Source: a virus
Virus record (IMG/VR): IMGVR_UViG_3300043409_000956
Coordinates: 29,093 to 93,092 of that record
Direction: 5' to 3' (one strand)
DNA: 64,000 nucleotides
Shown here piece by piece: positions 39,744-47,841 of this stretch. The stretch's first letter is position 1. Each line of letters begins with the position of its first letter. Made by a program: the position numbers and the translations under genes. The notes beneath the pieces are model-generated. The model worked only from the letters and a program-made list of their open reading frames with translations, was not told the DNA's origin and did no database searches.

Positions 39744-40733
39744 ATGAAATATCTTATCGTAGACACCGCAAATACTTTCTTCCGTGCTCGTCATGCGGCA
39801 CATCGGCAGAGTGACACTTGGGATAGACTTGGGTTTGCAATCCATGTCACACTGAGTAGTGTGGCAAAAGCATTTCGCGATCAGCGGGCTGATCATGTCA
39901 TATTCTGTTTAGAAGGTCGTTCATGGCGTAAGGATTATTATGAGCCGTACAAGAAAAACCGAGCAGTCGCCCGTGCGGCGCTCACAGAAAAAGAGCAAGA
40001 AGAAGATCAACTATTTTGGGACGCTTTTGATGAACTCAAAACGTTCCTGTACGAAAAGTCCAATTGTACTGTTCTCCAGCACAGTCAACTCGAAGCGGAT
40101 GACTTGGTGGCAGGATGGATTCAAGCACACCCTGGAGATGAACATATAATTGTGAGTTCAGACACAGATTTCTATCAACTGCTGGCCAACAATGTTAAAC
40201 AATACAACGGAATATCAGATGAGCTCCATACCACCAAGGGCATCTTTGACAAGAAAGGTGCCCCAGTCAAAGATAAAAAAACTAAAGAAGCAAAAACTAT
40301 TCCAGACCCTAAATGGATACTGTTCGAAAAGTGTATGCGTGGAGACCCCACTGACAACATCTTCTCGGCATTCCCTGGTGTCCGCACTAAGGGCTCTTCG
40401 AAAAGAATTGGACTCGAGGAAGCCTTCCAAGACCGTGAAAATAAAGGTTTCTCTTGGAACAATATGATGTTGCAACGTTGGGTAGACCACAATGGTGCAG
40501 AACATCGTGTGTTGGATGATTATGAACGCAATCGTGTGTTGGTGGATCTCTCTGCACAGCCCGATGCCATCAAACAGATCATTGCAGAAACCATTGCCAC
40601 AAATAGTGTAGTAAAGGCGATACCGCAGATTGGTACTCTGTTCTTAAAGTTCTGTGGCAAGTATGATTTGAAACGCATCAGCGAACAGGCACAGACGCAT
40701 GTGGACTTTTTGTCTAGGAGTTATCCCGAATGA
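39744..40733 (+). CDS. rnh: 5'-3' exonuclease / flap endonuclease, T4 RNase H type
   Basis: A 329-aa FEN/PIN-like nuclease that would remove RNA primers during lagging-strand synthesis. The acidic catalytic residues are readable: IVDTANTFFRARH (D7), EGRSWRKDYYEPYKKNR, LEADDLVAGW, VSSDTDFYQLL and MRGDPTDNI. It is similar in length to T4 RNase H (305 aa). ATG 39744 was chosen because it starts the first strand and follows the promoter; an earlier in-frame ATG at 39684 falls in the upstream gene. ATGA overlap with the next gene. Confidence 0.9.
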   Translation: MKYLIVDTANTFFRARHAAHRQSDTWDRLGFAIHVTLSSVAKAFRDQRADHVIFCLEGRSWRKDYYEPYKKNRAVARAALTEKEQEEDQLFWDAFDELKTFLYEKSNCTVLQHSQLEADDLVAGWIQAHPGDEHIIVSSDTDFYQLLANNVKQYNGISDELHTTKGIFDKKGAPVKDKKTKEAKTIPDPKWILFEKCMRGDPTDNIFSAFPGVRTKGSSKRIGLEEAFQDRENKGFSWNNMMLQRWVDHNGAEHRVLDDYERNRVLVDLSAQPDAIKQIIAETIATNSVVKAIPQIGTLFLKFCGKYDLKRISEQAQTHVDFLSRSYPE

Positions 40734-40948
40734 ACGAGCGTGTACAAGCTCTTGCTGACCTGGCCAAACAAAGTGTGCCACAAGGTATACTTGATGTAGA
40801 CAAATGGATTGAAACTTATAACAAAGAGTTTGCTAGATTGATTGTGTTGGAATGTGCAGATGTTGCCTACAAGTTTGATGAGTTGACTTTAGGGCAAGGA
40901 TATACAGTTGCCAAACATATCAAGAAACATTTCGGAGTTGACGAATGA
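40730..40948 (+). CDS. Small conserved phage protein
   Basis: A 72-aa helical protein (VQALADLAKQSVPQGILDVDKWIETYNKEFARLIVLECADVAYKF) coupled by ATGA at both ends. A very common small protein of marine T4-like phages next to other short genes. Function unknown. Confidence 0.7.
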   Translation: MNERVQALADLAKQSVPQGILDVDKWIETYNKEFARLIVLECADVAYKFDELTLGQGYTVAKHIKKHFGVDE

Positions 40949-41439
40949 AACAAGAACTAGACGAACTACTTTGTACTAAGTATCCCAAGATGATGGTAAA
41001 TCGCAACAAGGATATGAAAGAAACTTGTATGTGCTGGGGCTTTGAATGTGGAGATGGTTGGTTCAATATTATTGATCAACTCATGGGCAATATACAACAT
41101 CACATTGATTGGAAAGAAAAAAAACGTGATTGGGCTATTAGATTTAACAGTACTGCCGCACCAGAAGATATGCGACCAGTCCCAGACTCCATTCATCAAG
41201 TTACCTTAGACCAAGTCAAAGAGAAGTTTGGTACGCTAAGGTTCTACTACACAGGTGGTGACGAATACATCAGCGGACTTGTTAGCATGGCAGAAAGCAT
41301 GAGTGGTATCACTTGTGAATCGTGTGGTAACCCCGGTAAGAGTACGGGTGGTGGTTGGATTACTACCTTGTGCAAAGAACATGCAGAAGCTCGTAGGATT
41401 TATATTGGCAATGAAGAAGATGAAACTGTCAAAGATTAG
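40945..41439 (+). CDS. Conserved phage protein with C-terminal zinc finger
   Basis: A 164-aa protein. The N-terminal part has CMCWGFECGDGWFNII, the middle SIHQVTLDQVKEKFGTLRFYYTGG, and the C-terminus a zinc-finger-like CESCGNPGKSTGGGWITTLCKEHA (two CxxC-like half-sites, the second Cys-His). The family is widespread in marine phages, role unknown. A second copy of its 3' end lies at 42510-42596, after the inserted oxygenase gene. Confidence 0.72.
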   Translation: MKQELDELLCTKYPKMMVNRNKDMKETCMCWGFECGDGWFNIIDQLMGNIQHHIDWKEKKRDWAIRFNSTAAPEDMRPVPDSIHQVTLDQVKEKFGTLRFYYTGGDEYISGLVSMAESMSGITCESCGNPGKSTGGGWITTLCKEHAEARRIYIGNEEDETVKD

Positions 41440-41479
41440 ATAGAGAAATAAAATAACAACTAACATAGAAAGTATATAC

Positions 41480-42511
41480 ATGACACAAAAAATATTTAAT
41501 TCCAAATATCCGATTCTAGAAGCTTGTATGAATCGTGGTTCGACTTTAGAATTAGCTCTGGCAGTACATCGCGCTGGTGCATACCCGAGCTTATGTTCTT
41601 GGACTTATCTGGAAGTTCCCAGACATGTTTCCGAAAATATGCAGGCGTTAAAAAATGATCTCGTTTCTTTTATTGAAATAACTAAATCAAATAATATACA
41701 CATAAGTTTTGAGTTAGACGAATTTGCCCTTGACCCTAATTTAGGTGCATTCGATCGAGAGTTATTCAGAAGAAACATTAGAATTTGCCATGACATGATC
41801 AGGGAGTTTGCAATCCCCACCGTGGAAATAATATACGGAAACTCAAATTCTCCCAGACCATATCGACAGATTCGTCCGGATACCGCAGGGCGTTTGATAG
41901 AATTAACACAGCCGTTGCATGAAATGGGCACCAAAGTTTTTAACAGAACATACGATCCTGTGGACGAAGAAACTAGAAAAAAATATTTCTTCGACGGCTT
42001 CTGCGTCAAAGGCATTGACTCGTCGGGATTCGGCGGAACAAAACACACAGTAAAAGAATTATTCTTATTACAAAAAGAACTAACTCCTGATGCGTTGATT
42101 ATTCCATACGGCGGTATTGGTACAGCGGCACAGGTCAAAGAATATTTTGATCTAGGAGCAGATATGGTGGGGGTGGGCAGTGTATTGGCTTTTAGTAAAG
42201 AAAGCACTATCGGCGACGCAACCAAGCAATCAGTGGTTTCTTCAACTAAAGATAAATTACAAAAATTTGAACATACATTTAGGATTGGCAATAATATAGT
42301 CAAACGCAAACAATCTATGTTACCATTGGAAAATCAATATCAAGGCCCTGATGATTTTAATCATACAAAAAGCCTTATAACTGGTTTGTATAATCCATCC
42401 GATGATAATACTGGCCATGTGTATATAGGACATGCCATTGATCATATCAACGAAGTACTTCCAGTTGATGAAATTATTCAAAATTTAATGTCGGACATGG
42501 TTGACAAATAA
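41480..42511 (+). CDS. Nitronate-monooxygenase-like FMN enzyme, probably inserted
   Basis: A 343-aa TIM-barrel protein similar to nitronate monooxygenase/2-nitropropane dioxygenase. The phosphate-binding region is IIPYGGIGTAAQVKEYFDLGADMVGVGSVLAF and the earlier GIDSSGFGG fits the conserved G.(D/E)(A/S)GGH loop. It would oxidise a nitronate or a related substrate with FMN; the true substrate is unknown. The gene is more AT-rich than its neighbours and is followed immediately by a duplicate tail of the zinc-finger gene, so it was probably inserted there. The start is after AAAGTATATAC, without a strong ribosome site. Confidence 0.7.
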   Translation: MTQKIFNSKYPILEACMNRGSTLELALAVHRAGAYPSLCSWTYLEVPRHVSENMQALKNDLVSFIEITKSNNIHISFELDEFALDPNLGAFDRELFRRNIRICHDMIREFAIPTVEIIYGNSNSPRPYRQIRPDTAGRLIELTQPLHEMGTKVFNRTYDPVDEETRKKYFFDGFCVKGIDSSGFGGTKHTVKELFLLQKELTPDALIIPYGGIGTAAQVKEYFDLGADMVGVGSVLAFSKESTIGDATKQSVVSSTKDKLQKFEHTFRIGNNIVKRKQSMLPLENQYQGPDDFNHTKSLITGLYNPSDDNTGHVYIGHAIDHINEVLPVDEIIQNLMSDMVDK

Positions 42512-42596
42512 TCCTGGTAAGAGTACAGGTGGTGGTTGGATTAAAACAGTATGTGAAGCCCATAGTGGCAGAAAGAACAATGATGAAAACAGTTAA
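42510..42596 (+). pseudogene. Duplicated 3' fragment of the zinc-finger gene
   Basis: This stretch encodes NPGKSTGGGWIKTVCEAH, which matches NPGKSTGGGWITTLCKEHA of the gene at 40945-41439, and then SGRKNNDENS and a stop. It has no start codon of its own and is the residue of a gene tail cut off by insertion of the oxygenase gene. Confidence 0.75.
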
Positions 42597-42744
42597 AGAA
42601 ATATTATCAATTGCTATTTTAATAATGTCTACAATTATGGTTGTAGCAACTTGGGATCAGCTAGGTAACACAGGATGGCTAATTGCTGTAGTGGGATGGC
42701 TTGAAATTGTAGTAAATCAACGCAAGGAAACAAACAAACAATGA
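42580..42744 (+). CDS. Small two-span membrane protein
   Basis: A 54-aa protein starting at overlapping ATGATG (42580/42583), whose start lies inside the duplicated gene tail. It has two hydrophobic segments, ILSIAILIMSTIMVVATW and GWLIAVVGWLEIVV, around a short polar loop. The tail KETNKQ is polar. Probably an inner-membrane protein. It overlaps the next gene (ATGA). Confidence 0.6.
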   Translation: MMKTVKEILSIAILIMSTIMVVATWDQLGNTGWLIAVVGWLEIVVNQRKETNKQ

Positions 42745-43304
42745 TCTCTCTTAAACAATTTATGGAAACTGTCAACTACCGGATTACCGAAGGTAGTGAG
42801 TATGGATGGCAATGCTACGGATCTAGTGCCTATATGTTGGATTCATGGAATGGTGAGCCAGATGGTCACAGTTTTACCATTGTATTTGATACTGGTACAC
42901 AGACCGTATGCGAAGTGCAAGCACACGACTACCTACATCAACGAGCATATCGTTTGATCAATGCAGACTATGCCAAAGCCAACAAAAAAGAAGCCAAGCG
43001 TCGTGGTGTTAGTCGTCGAGAAGCATGGGACGATGTTGACTATGTTGATCTAGAAACAGATGCGGACTGGTTGGACAAAGCCCAGGCCATTGCTCGTGGA
43101 GAGGACTACGATAGTCGTGTAGATGTTCCATTGGATTTAGAGGATGAGTTGGTGTTTGAAATGATGAAGCAAGCACATGACCGCGACATCACTCTTAACC
43201 AATATGTTGAACTGATACTAAAACAAGCAATGGATAAACCACAAGACACAGACAGCGTTGAAGAGCGTCTATGGAAACAGTCCTTGGAAAAAATCGACAA
43301 CTAA
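42741..43304 (+). CDS. Conserved phage protein with RHH-like C-terminus
   Basis: A 187-aa protein. The N-terminus MISLKQFMETVNYRITEGSEYG ends in a TEG site and recalls the targeting peptides of the modular proteins. SFTIVFDTGTQTVCEVQAHDY forms a beta core, WDDVDYVDLETDADW is acidic, and RDITLNQYVELILKQAM near the C-terminus resembles a ribbon-helix-helix DNA-binding unit (strand then helix) as in HicB-type proteins. The family is common in marine T4-like phages. Role unknown, possibly a DNA-binding regulator. Confidence 0.65.
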   Translation: MISLKQFMETVNYRITEGSEYGWQCYGSSAYMLDSWNGEPDGHSFTIVFDTGTQTVCEVQAHDYLHQRAYRLINADYAKANKKEAKRRGVSRREAWDDVDYVDLETDADWLDKAQAIARGEDYDSRVDVPLDLEDELVFEMMKQAHDRDITLNQYVELILKQAMDKPQDTDSVEERLWKQSLEKIDN

Positions 43305-43310
43305 TCTTGT

Positions 43311-43676
43311 ATGATTAAAAACATATACGCCAATGGACCTTTCTTACAGGTTGAGGGAACCGGCACAAGTTACAATACTCCATATATTCCTGCCACCATG
43401 CCCAGTGCTGGTATAGTACGCTACAATAACGGACACCTTGAAGTCTACGATGGAACCACTTGGCATGATATTGGTGGCAATGGTCAGGCCATGGTCAGTA
43501 TGACCAGCAATGCTGTTACTGCCATCATGTGGGCCGAAGAAAAAATGCACGAAGAGTTGCGTCTTAAAGAGTTGGCCGAAAAGCATCCTGCTGTTGCCGA
43601 TGCTGTGGCACATTTACAACAAGCTGAGGATCAACTACAAGTTGTTGCCGCTTTGGTAGAGGAAGAAAAATCATGA
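43311..43676 (+). CDS. Conserved phage protein, possible structural
   Basis: A 121-aa protein. The N-terminal half is Gly/Tyr/Asn-rich (SYNTPYIPATMPSAGIVRYNNGHLEVYDGTTWHDIGGN), of a type seen in tail or tail-fibre-linked proteins. The C-terminal half is a long coiled-coil-like helix (MWAEEKMHEELRLKELAEKH through EDQLQVVAALVEEEK). It may be a virion accessory. ATGA overlap with the following gene. Confidence 0.6.
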   Translation: MIKNIYANGPFLQVEGTGTSYNTPYIPATMPSAGIVRYNNGHLEVYDGTTWHDIGGNGQAMVSMTSNAVTAIMWAEEKMHEELRLKELAEKHPAVADAVAHLQQAEDQLQVVAALVEEEKS

Positions 43677-43834
43677 TGGCGGATTGGGATTTTGTCGTAA
43701 TGGTTATTGTGGTCACTATATTTCTTGTAGGGCTGTATTTTTATGCTCGCAATATCGAGCCCGGTTGTTCAGGTAATTGTCAACAGGGACGATTGCCTTG
43801 TGATTGTGTTCTAAACAAAAAGGATCAAGTATGA
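43673..43834 (+). CDS. Small membrane protein with C-terminal cysteines
   Basis: A 53-aa protein starting at overlapping ATGATG. One transmembrane helix (FVVMVIVVTIFLVGLYFYA) is followed by a Cys-rich tail (CSGNCQQGRLPCDC) that could bind metal or form disulfides. It is too short for usual gene-length cut-offs, but is tightly packed between two genes by ATGA overlaps. Confidence 0.6.
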   Translation: MMADWDFVVMVIVVTIFLVGLYFYARNIEPGCSGNCQQGRLPCDCVLNKKDQV

Positions 43835-44097
43835 GTTTTAGGAATTGGTTTAGAAATTGGTTGCACAATGATGATGAAATAAAAATCTCCCGCGATAGCA
43901 TGACTGTAGCAACTAGTGAGTTTGATACACCCATCAGACTCAGTATCACTCCTGCTCGTGGTGGTGTTGTGGTCACCACAAGGAATTATGATCGACAAAA
44001 GGATCGTAACAATGAGATTGTGCATGTGATACACGATGACGAAGATGTTGCTCGTCGCATTGGAGAAATTGTAGCCATGGAATTAATGAAAGCATGA
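43831..44097 (+). CDS. Small conserved protein, paralogue of 44094-44399
   Basis: An 88-aa protein: SFRNWFRNWLHNDDEIKISRD, then TPIRLSITPARGGVVVTTRNYD and a C-terminal EDVARRIGEIVAMELMKA helix. The next gene shows the same pattern (a GG turn between strands, a charged segment, then a C-terminal helix), so the two look like a tandem duplication. Function unknown. The start overlaps the preceding stop (ATGA). Confidence 0.6.
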   Translation: MSFRNWFRNWLHNDDEIKISRDSMTVATSEFDTPIRLSITPARGGVVVTTRNYDRQKDRNNEIVHVIHDDEDVARRIGEIVAMELMKA

Positions 44098-44399
44098 GTA
44101 GCGGCAACTATGTATACACAGGCCAAGGCATGCAAAGCGGTTACGGCGCCGTTCCCATAGGCGGACTTACATTCAACTCAACAAATAAAATGAACTTACC
44201 AGGTATAACATTCAAAATCACATCAGCCAATGGTGGCAGCATCATCACTGTCACCGATGACAGTCGCAGAGAAAATCAAATCACAATAAGTGGTTACGAG
44301 CGTGAAGAGCTCTACATTATCCCCGACGGTGTAGAAGACTTTGACAAAGAGTTGGGTAAAATTATTACAATGCATAGGATGAAACAACAACATGAGTGA
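44094..44399 (+). CDS. Small conserved protein, paralogue of 43831-44097
   Basis: A 101-aa protein with a Gly/Ser/Tyr-rich N-terminus (GNYVYTGQGMQSGYGAVPIGG), strands LPGITFKITSANGGSIITVTDD, and a C-terminal DFDKELGKIITMHRMKQQ helix. The core resembles the upstream neighbour. Conserved in marine T4-like phages without known role. It overlaps both neighbours. Confidence 0.6.
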   Translation: MSSGNYVYTGQGMQSGYGAVPIGGLTFNSTNKMNLPGITFKITSANGGSIITVTDDSRRENQITISGYEREELYIIPDGVEDFDKELGKIITMHRMKQQHE

Positions 44400-44850
44400 A
44401 ACAATCGCAAGACCTGTGGTCAAAAACAAATACTGGATTGTGGAAAATTCCGGCAACAAGGTAGCCACCATACAGGCTATTGACGAAGGTGGCTACGCTT
44501 ACGTACACAACGACCAACGTGAACGATTTGCCAGTATCAAATTGATCAGCAAAAAATACAACATTGAATTTGCCAAGCCTGCCCGGGACCGGTCTATTAA
44601 AAATGATGACGTGTACGGATATCCTTGTAACTCAAAGAGTCATAACGAAATTTATGATGTGGCACGTCGACTGCCCATATACAGCAAGAGTGCCAAGAGT
44701 CGTAGTTTCTTTTGCGCCGGTCATTACATGATCAAGTACAACCAAACTTGGATACATGAGTTGTGTCCAAAGTTGATTACATTAAATAGATACGAGTACC
44801 AAGGACCGTTCAAAAGCGAGTCTGAAGCCAAAGGAAAACAAAATGGATAA
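44392..44850 (+). CDS. Conserved T4-like phage protein
   Basis: A 152-aa protein with strand-rich N-terminus (NKYWIVENSGNKVATIQAIDEGGYAYVHN), a basic segment (FAKPARDRSIKND), and YGYPCNSKSHNEIYDVARRLPIYSKSAKSRSFFCAGHYMIKY. It contains conserved Cys and His residues, with no recognisable catalytic arrangement. Common in marine T4-like phages; function unknown. It overlaps both neighbours by 8 nt. Confidence 0.62.
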   Translation: MSETIARPVVKNKYWIVENSGNKVATIQAIDEGGYAYVHNDQRERFASIKLISKKYNIEFAKPARDRSIKNDDVYGYPCNSKSHNEIYDVARRLPIYSKSAKSRSFFCAGHYMIKYNQTWIHELCPKLITLNRYEYQGPFKSESEAKGKQNG

Positions 44851-45061
44851 TGTAAGCATTCACATCAAAAATTTTAACGACAGAGTTAAGGCCATGAACC
44901 AAACTCACAGTCGTGAGTTGACACTGTCTGCACAAGATGCACGTAGCCTACACTCAGATATCTTTGCTGTACTGGCACTGGTAACTGAAATCTCTGCCAA
45001 ATTAGAAAATATGGGAGATAATATTATCCAATTGGGTGTGGACGGTGGTGGTTTCAAATAA
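44843..45061 (+). CDS. Small helical conserved protein
   Basis: A 72-aa protein, mainly helices (SLHSDIFAVLALVTEISAKLENMGDNIIQL) with a Gly-rich tail. It may form a coiled coil. Its start overlaps the previous gene. A late-promoter-like box follows its stop. Confidence 0.6.
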   Translation: MDNVSIHIKNFNDRVKAMNQTHSRELTLSAQDARSLHSDIFAVLALVTEISAKLENMGDNIIQLGVDGGGFK

Positions 45062-45077
45062 ACTACACAGTTATTGA

Positions 45078-45085
45078 GATAAATA
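45078..45085 (+). promoter_or_regulatory. T4-like late promoter box
   Basis: GATAAATA (45078-45085), 23 nt before the ATG at 45109, with an AAGGAAA site between them. Confidence 0.5.
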
Positions 45086-45108
45086 ATAGTATCAAGGAAA
45101 ACTGAAAA

Positions 45109-45396
45109 ATGTCGAGACCCAAACCAACTGTGCTCGTGGAGCATGTTAACAAAACAACATATAAAGCAGATCAAGTGTTGGCCAGCGACGGAATATGGGC
45201 AGTTCATTTTGAAGGTAAGCCTATCAATTTAAAGACACACAATATACTGGTGTCTTATCCCGGTCCCAAGTACAAAAAAGTCAGTTTCTCTAATTCAGGC
45301 CATGCCATCAACCTGTGTAAAAAACTCAACACCTTATTCAAGACCGACAAATTCACCGTTGTGTTGTTGACAGCAGGTGAACGCATCTACCCATAA
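45109..45396 (+). CDS. Small conserved protein
   Basis: A 95-aa beta-rich protein (VLVEHVNKTTYKADQVLASDGIWAVHFEG, YKKVSFSNSG) with a final helix. The late-type box upstream suggests virion-stage expression. It overlaps the next gene by 20 nt. Not recognised. Confidence 0.6.
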   Translation: MSRPKPTVLVEHVNKTTYKADQVLASDGIWAVHFEGKPINLKTHNILVSYPGPKYKKVSFSNSGHAINLCKKLNTLFKTDKFTVVLLTAGERIYP

Positions 45397-45748
45397 ACAA
45401 CAAGAATTCCAAGAGCGATTCATCATCGCGGCTGGATATCCTGCGGAGCGTTTTACCGGAGTAGAGTTCACATGGTGGTTCAATCCCACCAATCACAACA
45501 GCATGAGGTTGACCCGTACCGGTTATGCTTGGACTATAAAACATAGTCAATGGAAGTATCACGAAATAAAGTTATCACATAAGATTAGTTCTAAGCATCT
45601 GTTACAATTGGAACGACAACTCCACCAACCGTATTTTGTAAAAGATTTGACACATCTGATAGTTTCGAGCGAAACTGATGCTGTTATGCTACAGTTACAC
45701 GCAGGAAATTTATCACAATATCTTGACAACTTACAAAATATATGTTAA
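45377..45748 (+). CDS. Unknown protein
   Basis: A 123-aa protein with a GTG start inside the previous gene. The N-terminal helix QQEFQERFIIAAGYPAERF precedes FTWWFNPTN and a helical C-terminus (SSKHLLQLERQLHQPYFVKD). No family recognised; its 3' end contains the -35 box of the methyltransferase promoter. Confidence 0.5.
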   Translation: MNASTHKQQEFQERFIIAAGYPAERFTGVEFTWWFNPTNHNSMRLTRTGYAWTIKHSQWKYHEIKLSHKISSKHLLQLERQLHQPYFVKDLTHLIVSSETDAVMLQLHAGNLSQYLDNLQNIC

Positions 45749-45751
45749 ACT
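45723..45751 (+). promoter_or_regulatory. Sigma70-like promoter for the TylF-like gene
   Basis: TTGACA (45723-45728), 17-nt spacer, TAAACT (45746-45751). The ATG at 45758 is 6 nt downstream, so the mRNA would lack a leader. Confidence 0.65.
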
Positions 45752-45757
45752 ATATTC

Positions 45758-46528
45758 ATGAATAACAAAGAACACCGCGCATTAGATTGCGAACTACAAA
45801 GACAACGCTACGCCGAAAATTCTGAACTGTTAAAAGGTTTGGGCTTTAATACTGACGTTATGAATATCAGACGTGTAGGCAGGGAATTAGCAACAGTTGA
45901 TACTTGGCGCTACATGGAAGACAAGGACCTTGAAGACCTCAAGGATTGTGTAACTGACTATGACTTGTATGAGTGGGTAGTTAACACCCAACTTGATCCT
46001 GCATTGTTAAAAACAGGATTGGTGCTTGAGTTTGGTACTGCAACTGGTCGTACATTGAATCAGTTTGCTTACTGGTTGCCAAACAAAACTATCCATGGAT
46101 TTGATAGTTGGCAAGGATTGCCTGAGAAGTTCAACGACTTGCCAGCAGGCCACTTTGCACAGGAACTGCCTAAGGTGTTGCCAAACTGCGAATTGGTACA
46201 AGGTTGGTTTGGAACTAGACCTCCACAAGATCAATCCAACATTGCAGAAAATATGGCACTGGCATTTGCCACCACTACACAGGAATCTATTGCACTTTTA
46301 CATCTGGATGCGGATTTGTACTCCAGTACAAAAACAGTCCTAAGTGCGTTTGCTAAACATATTGTTCCCGGCACTGTGATTTTGTTTAACGAGTATTGGA
46401 ACCATCCAACTTGGAAGAAACATGAATACCGGGCCTGGCAAGAACATTGTAAAATGCATAGCATTAAATACGAATACATTGGATATGCCAGTGATCATCA
46501 AGAAGTGGCAATTCGAGTAATCAAGTAG
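45758..46528 (+). CDS. TylF/MycF-type O-methyltransferase
   Basis: A 256-aa SAM methyltransferase of the macrocin-O-methyltransferase (TylF) family. Its motif I is VLEFGTATGRTLNQFA, followed by HGFDSWQGLPE, ELVQGWFGTRPP, LLHLDADLYSSTKTVL with the metal-binding acidic residues, and VILFNEYWNHPTWKKHEYRAWQEH. It would methylate a sugar hydroxyl, fitting the sugar genes in this phage. About 75 residues precede the catalytic domain. It has its own promoter with leaderless start. Confidence 0.82.
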   Translation: MNNKEHRALDCELQRQRYAENSELLKGLGFNTDVMNIRRVGRELATVDTWRYMEDKDLEDLKDCVTDYDLYEWVVNTQLDPALLKTGLVLEFGTATGRTLNQFAYWLPNKTIHGFDSWQGLPEKFNDLPAGHFAQELPKVLPNCELVQGWFGTRPPQDQSNIAENMALAFATTTQESIALLHLDADLYSSTKTVLSAFAKHIVPGTVILFNEYWNHPTWKKHEYRAWQEHCKMHSIKYEYIGYASDHQEVAIRVIK

Positions 46529-46529
46529 T

Positions 46530-46558
46530 TGACACAAAAAGATTTCTAGTGTAAACTA
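46530..46558 (+). promoter_or_regulatory. Sigma70-like promoter with spacer element (ParB-like operon)
   Basis: TTGACA (46530-46535), 17-nt spacer (G at position 7, TCT at 11-13), TAAACT (46553-46558). It starts the 46.6-48.9 kb nuclease group. Confidence 0.7.
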
Positions 46559-46563
46559 GAGAC

Positions 46564-46587
46564 ATGGTAGTGAATCCTACCTGCTAA
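46564..46587 (+). CDS. Leaderless mini-ORF (7 codons) ahead of the ParB-like gene
   Basis: ATG at 46564 lies 5 nt after the -10 box and encodes MVVNPTC before TAA (46585-46587). A 7-bp hairpin (CGGCAAC with GTTGCTG, 46601-46619) follows. A leader peptide regulating the next gene is possible, but the ATG may also only mark the transcription start. Confidence 0.3.
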   Translation: MVVNPTC

Positions 46588-46652
46588 CCGATAAACAACA
46601 CGGCAACATGGGGTTGCTGAGTTGTAATGGTTACGAACTAAAGGAAAATATC

Positions 46653-47840
46653 ATGGCTACTGCCACGCAATCTTATGCGGCTACAAAAAACGCCGTCTTT
46701 CTTAACTCTTCTTCCAACCTTGTTGATCTTGTCAAGCGTCTAAACGACACCATTGCCGCAATGCCCATCCAGGCACAACGCAATTGGCAGGCAAAACTTG
46801 CCAAAGCACTGGCAACATTTAAAAAGAACCACCCCGGCTTGACGAGTATAAACGATCCCAAACGATTCCGTTTGTGTAAGAGCCTGGTGGGCAAACTCCG
46901 AGACATTGTAATTGATACCACAATGCAACGGGAACCCAATTTGCAATGGATCCTTACCATCATTGAAAACTTCCGTGCATATCAGGCACAACCTATTCAA
47001 GTGTATGCCACTGGTGAGCAGTGGGGTGGGTGGGATGGTCAACACACCTCGATAGCCTTGTACTTGATTGCTGTACACGGACTTGGCGAAAACTTTGACG
47101 ATGTTGAAGTACCTATCAATGTGTACGATATTTCAAGTCGTGGCGAACTTCGCAGTAATTTCATTAACAACAACACCACAGTGGGCAAAAACGCAGGCAA
47201 AAAGCCTCTGGACATTATCGACATCTTTATGCAAAAGATTTACGGTGTTGAAGTTGATGGTGTTAACGAACCCGAGTGGGTTGAAGCACACCATAAATGG
47301 AAATACATTGCCGCGGCAGACATGTTCCTAACAGCAGAAAAGTTCAATGACACTGACCAAGCAGGTGCTATTAGTCGTCTCAATGAATTGGATGCGGCCA
47401 CAGTGGCGGTGGTGCGACAATTTGCTGTGTATGGCCGATATGTTGTTGCATCTCAACAACGCCCGATTAACACAAAAGAAATTCCTATCATTATTGAATT
47501 CCTAAACTTGTGTGAACAACAAGATATCACGTATACCGATGCCGAACTTGAAGACCTGGCACAACATTGTATTGACTTGTTTAACGCAAACTTTGATGCC
47601 AAAGGTCCATACTGGGACCAAGTGCATCAAGCCAACATGAATGCATGGACCAAGCACAATCGGAATCGTCCCAAGACTGATTGGAGTGATCCACCACGCA
47701 ACAGCAAGAACACACCACAAGGTACGGCATTCTTTTGGCATCAACTAAACAATAGTTGGGTTCCTGCACAGCCCACAGGCTTTAAATTTCCCAAGATGCC
47801 GTTTAGTGCATACACACCCGACGCAAAGGACTTGTTTTAA
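46653..47840 (+). CDS. ParB/sulfiredoxin-like fold protein
   Basis: A 395-aa protein. The segment IQVYATGEQWGGWDGQHTSIALYLIAV holds the DGQH motif typical of ParB-like nuclease and sulfiredoxin folds. It is preceded by a helical N-terminal region (LVDLVKRLNDTIAAMPIQAQRNWQAKLAKAL) and followed by a long helical C-terminus with LNLCEQQDITYTDAELEDLAQ. It may bind DNA or act as a nuclease or ATPase. ATG 46653 has an AAAGGAAAAT site; the upstream ATG at 46608 is part of the leader. A likely early gene. Confidence 0.65.
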   Translation: MATATQSYAATKNAVFLNSSSNLVDLVKRLNDTIAAMPIQAQRNWQAKLAKALATFKKNHPGLTSINDPKRFRLCKSLVGKLRDIVIDTTMQREPNLQWILTIIENFRAYQAQPIQVYATGEQWGGWDGQHTSIALYLIAVHGLGENFDDVEVPINVYDISSRGELRSNFINNNTTVGKNAGKKPLDIIDIFMQKIYGVEVDGVNEPEWVEAHHKWKYIAAADMFLTAEKFNDTDQAGAISRLNELDAATVAVVRQFAVYGRYVVASQQRPINTKEIPIIIEFLNLCEQQDITYTDAELEDLAQHCIDLFNANFDAKGPYWDQVHQANMNAWTKHNRNRPKTDWSDPPRNSKNTPQGTAFFWHQLNNSWVPAQPTGFKFPKMPFSAYTPDAKDLF

Positions 47841-47841
47841 T

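Noticed and set aside
41605-42309. 234-aa open frame on the minus strand
   Set aside because: It lies fully antisense to the nitronate-monooxygenase-like gene, has Ser/Asn-rich, non-domain-like sequence and no ribosome site.
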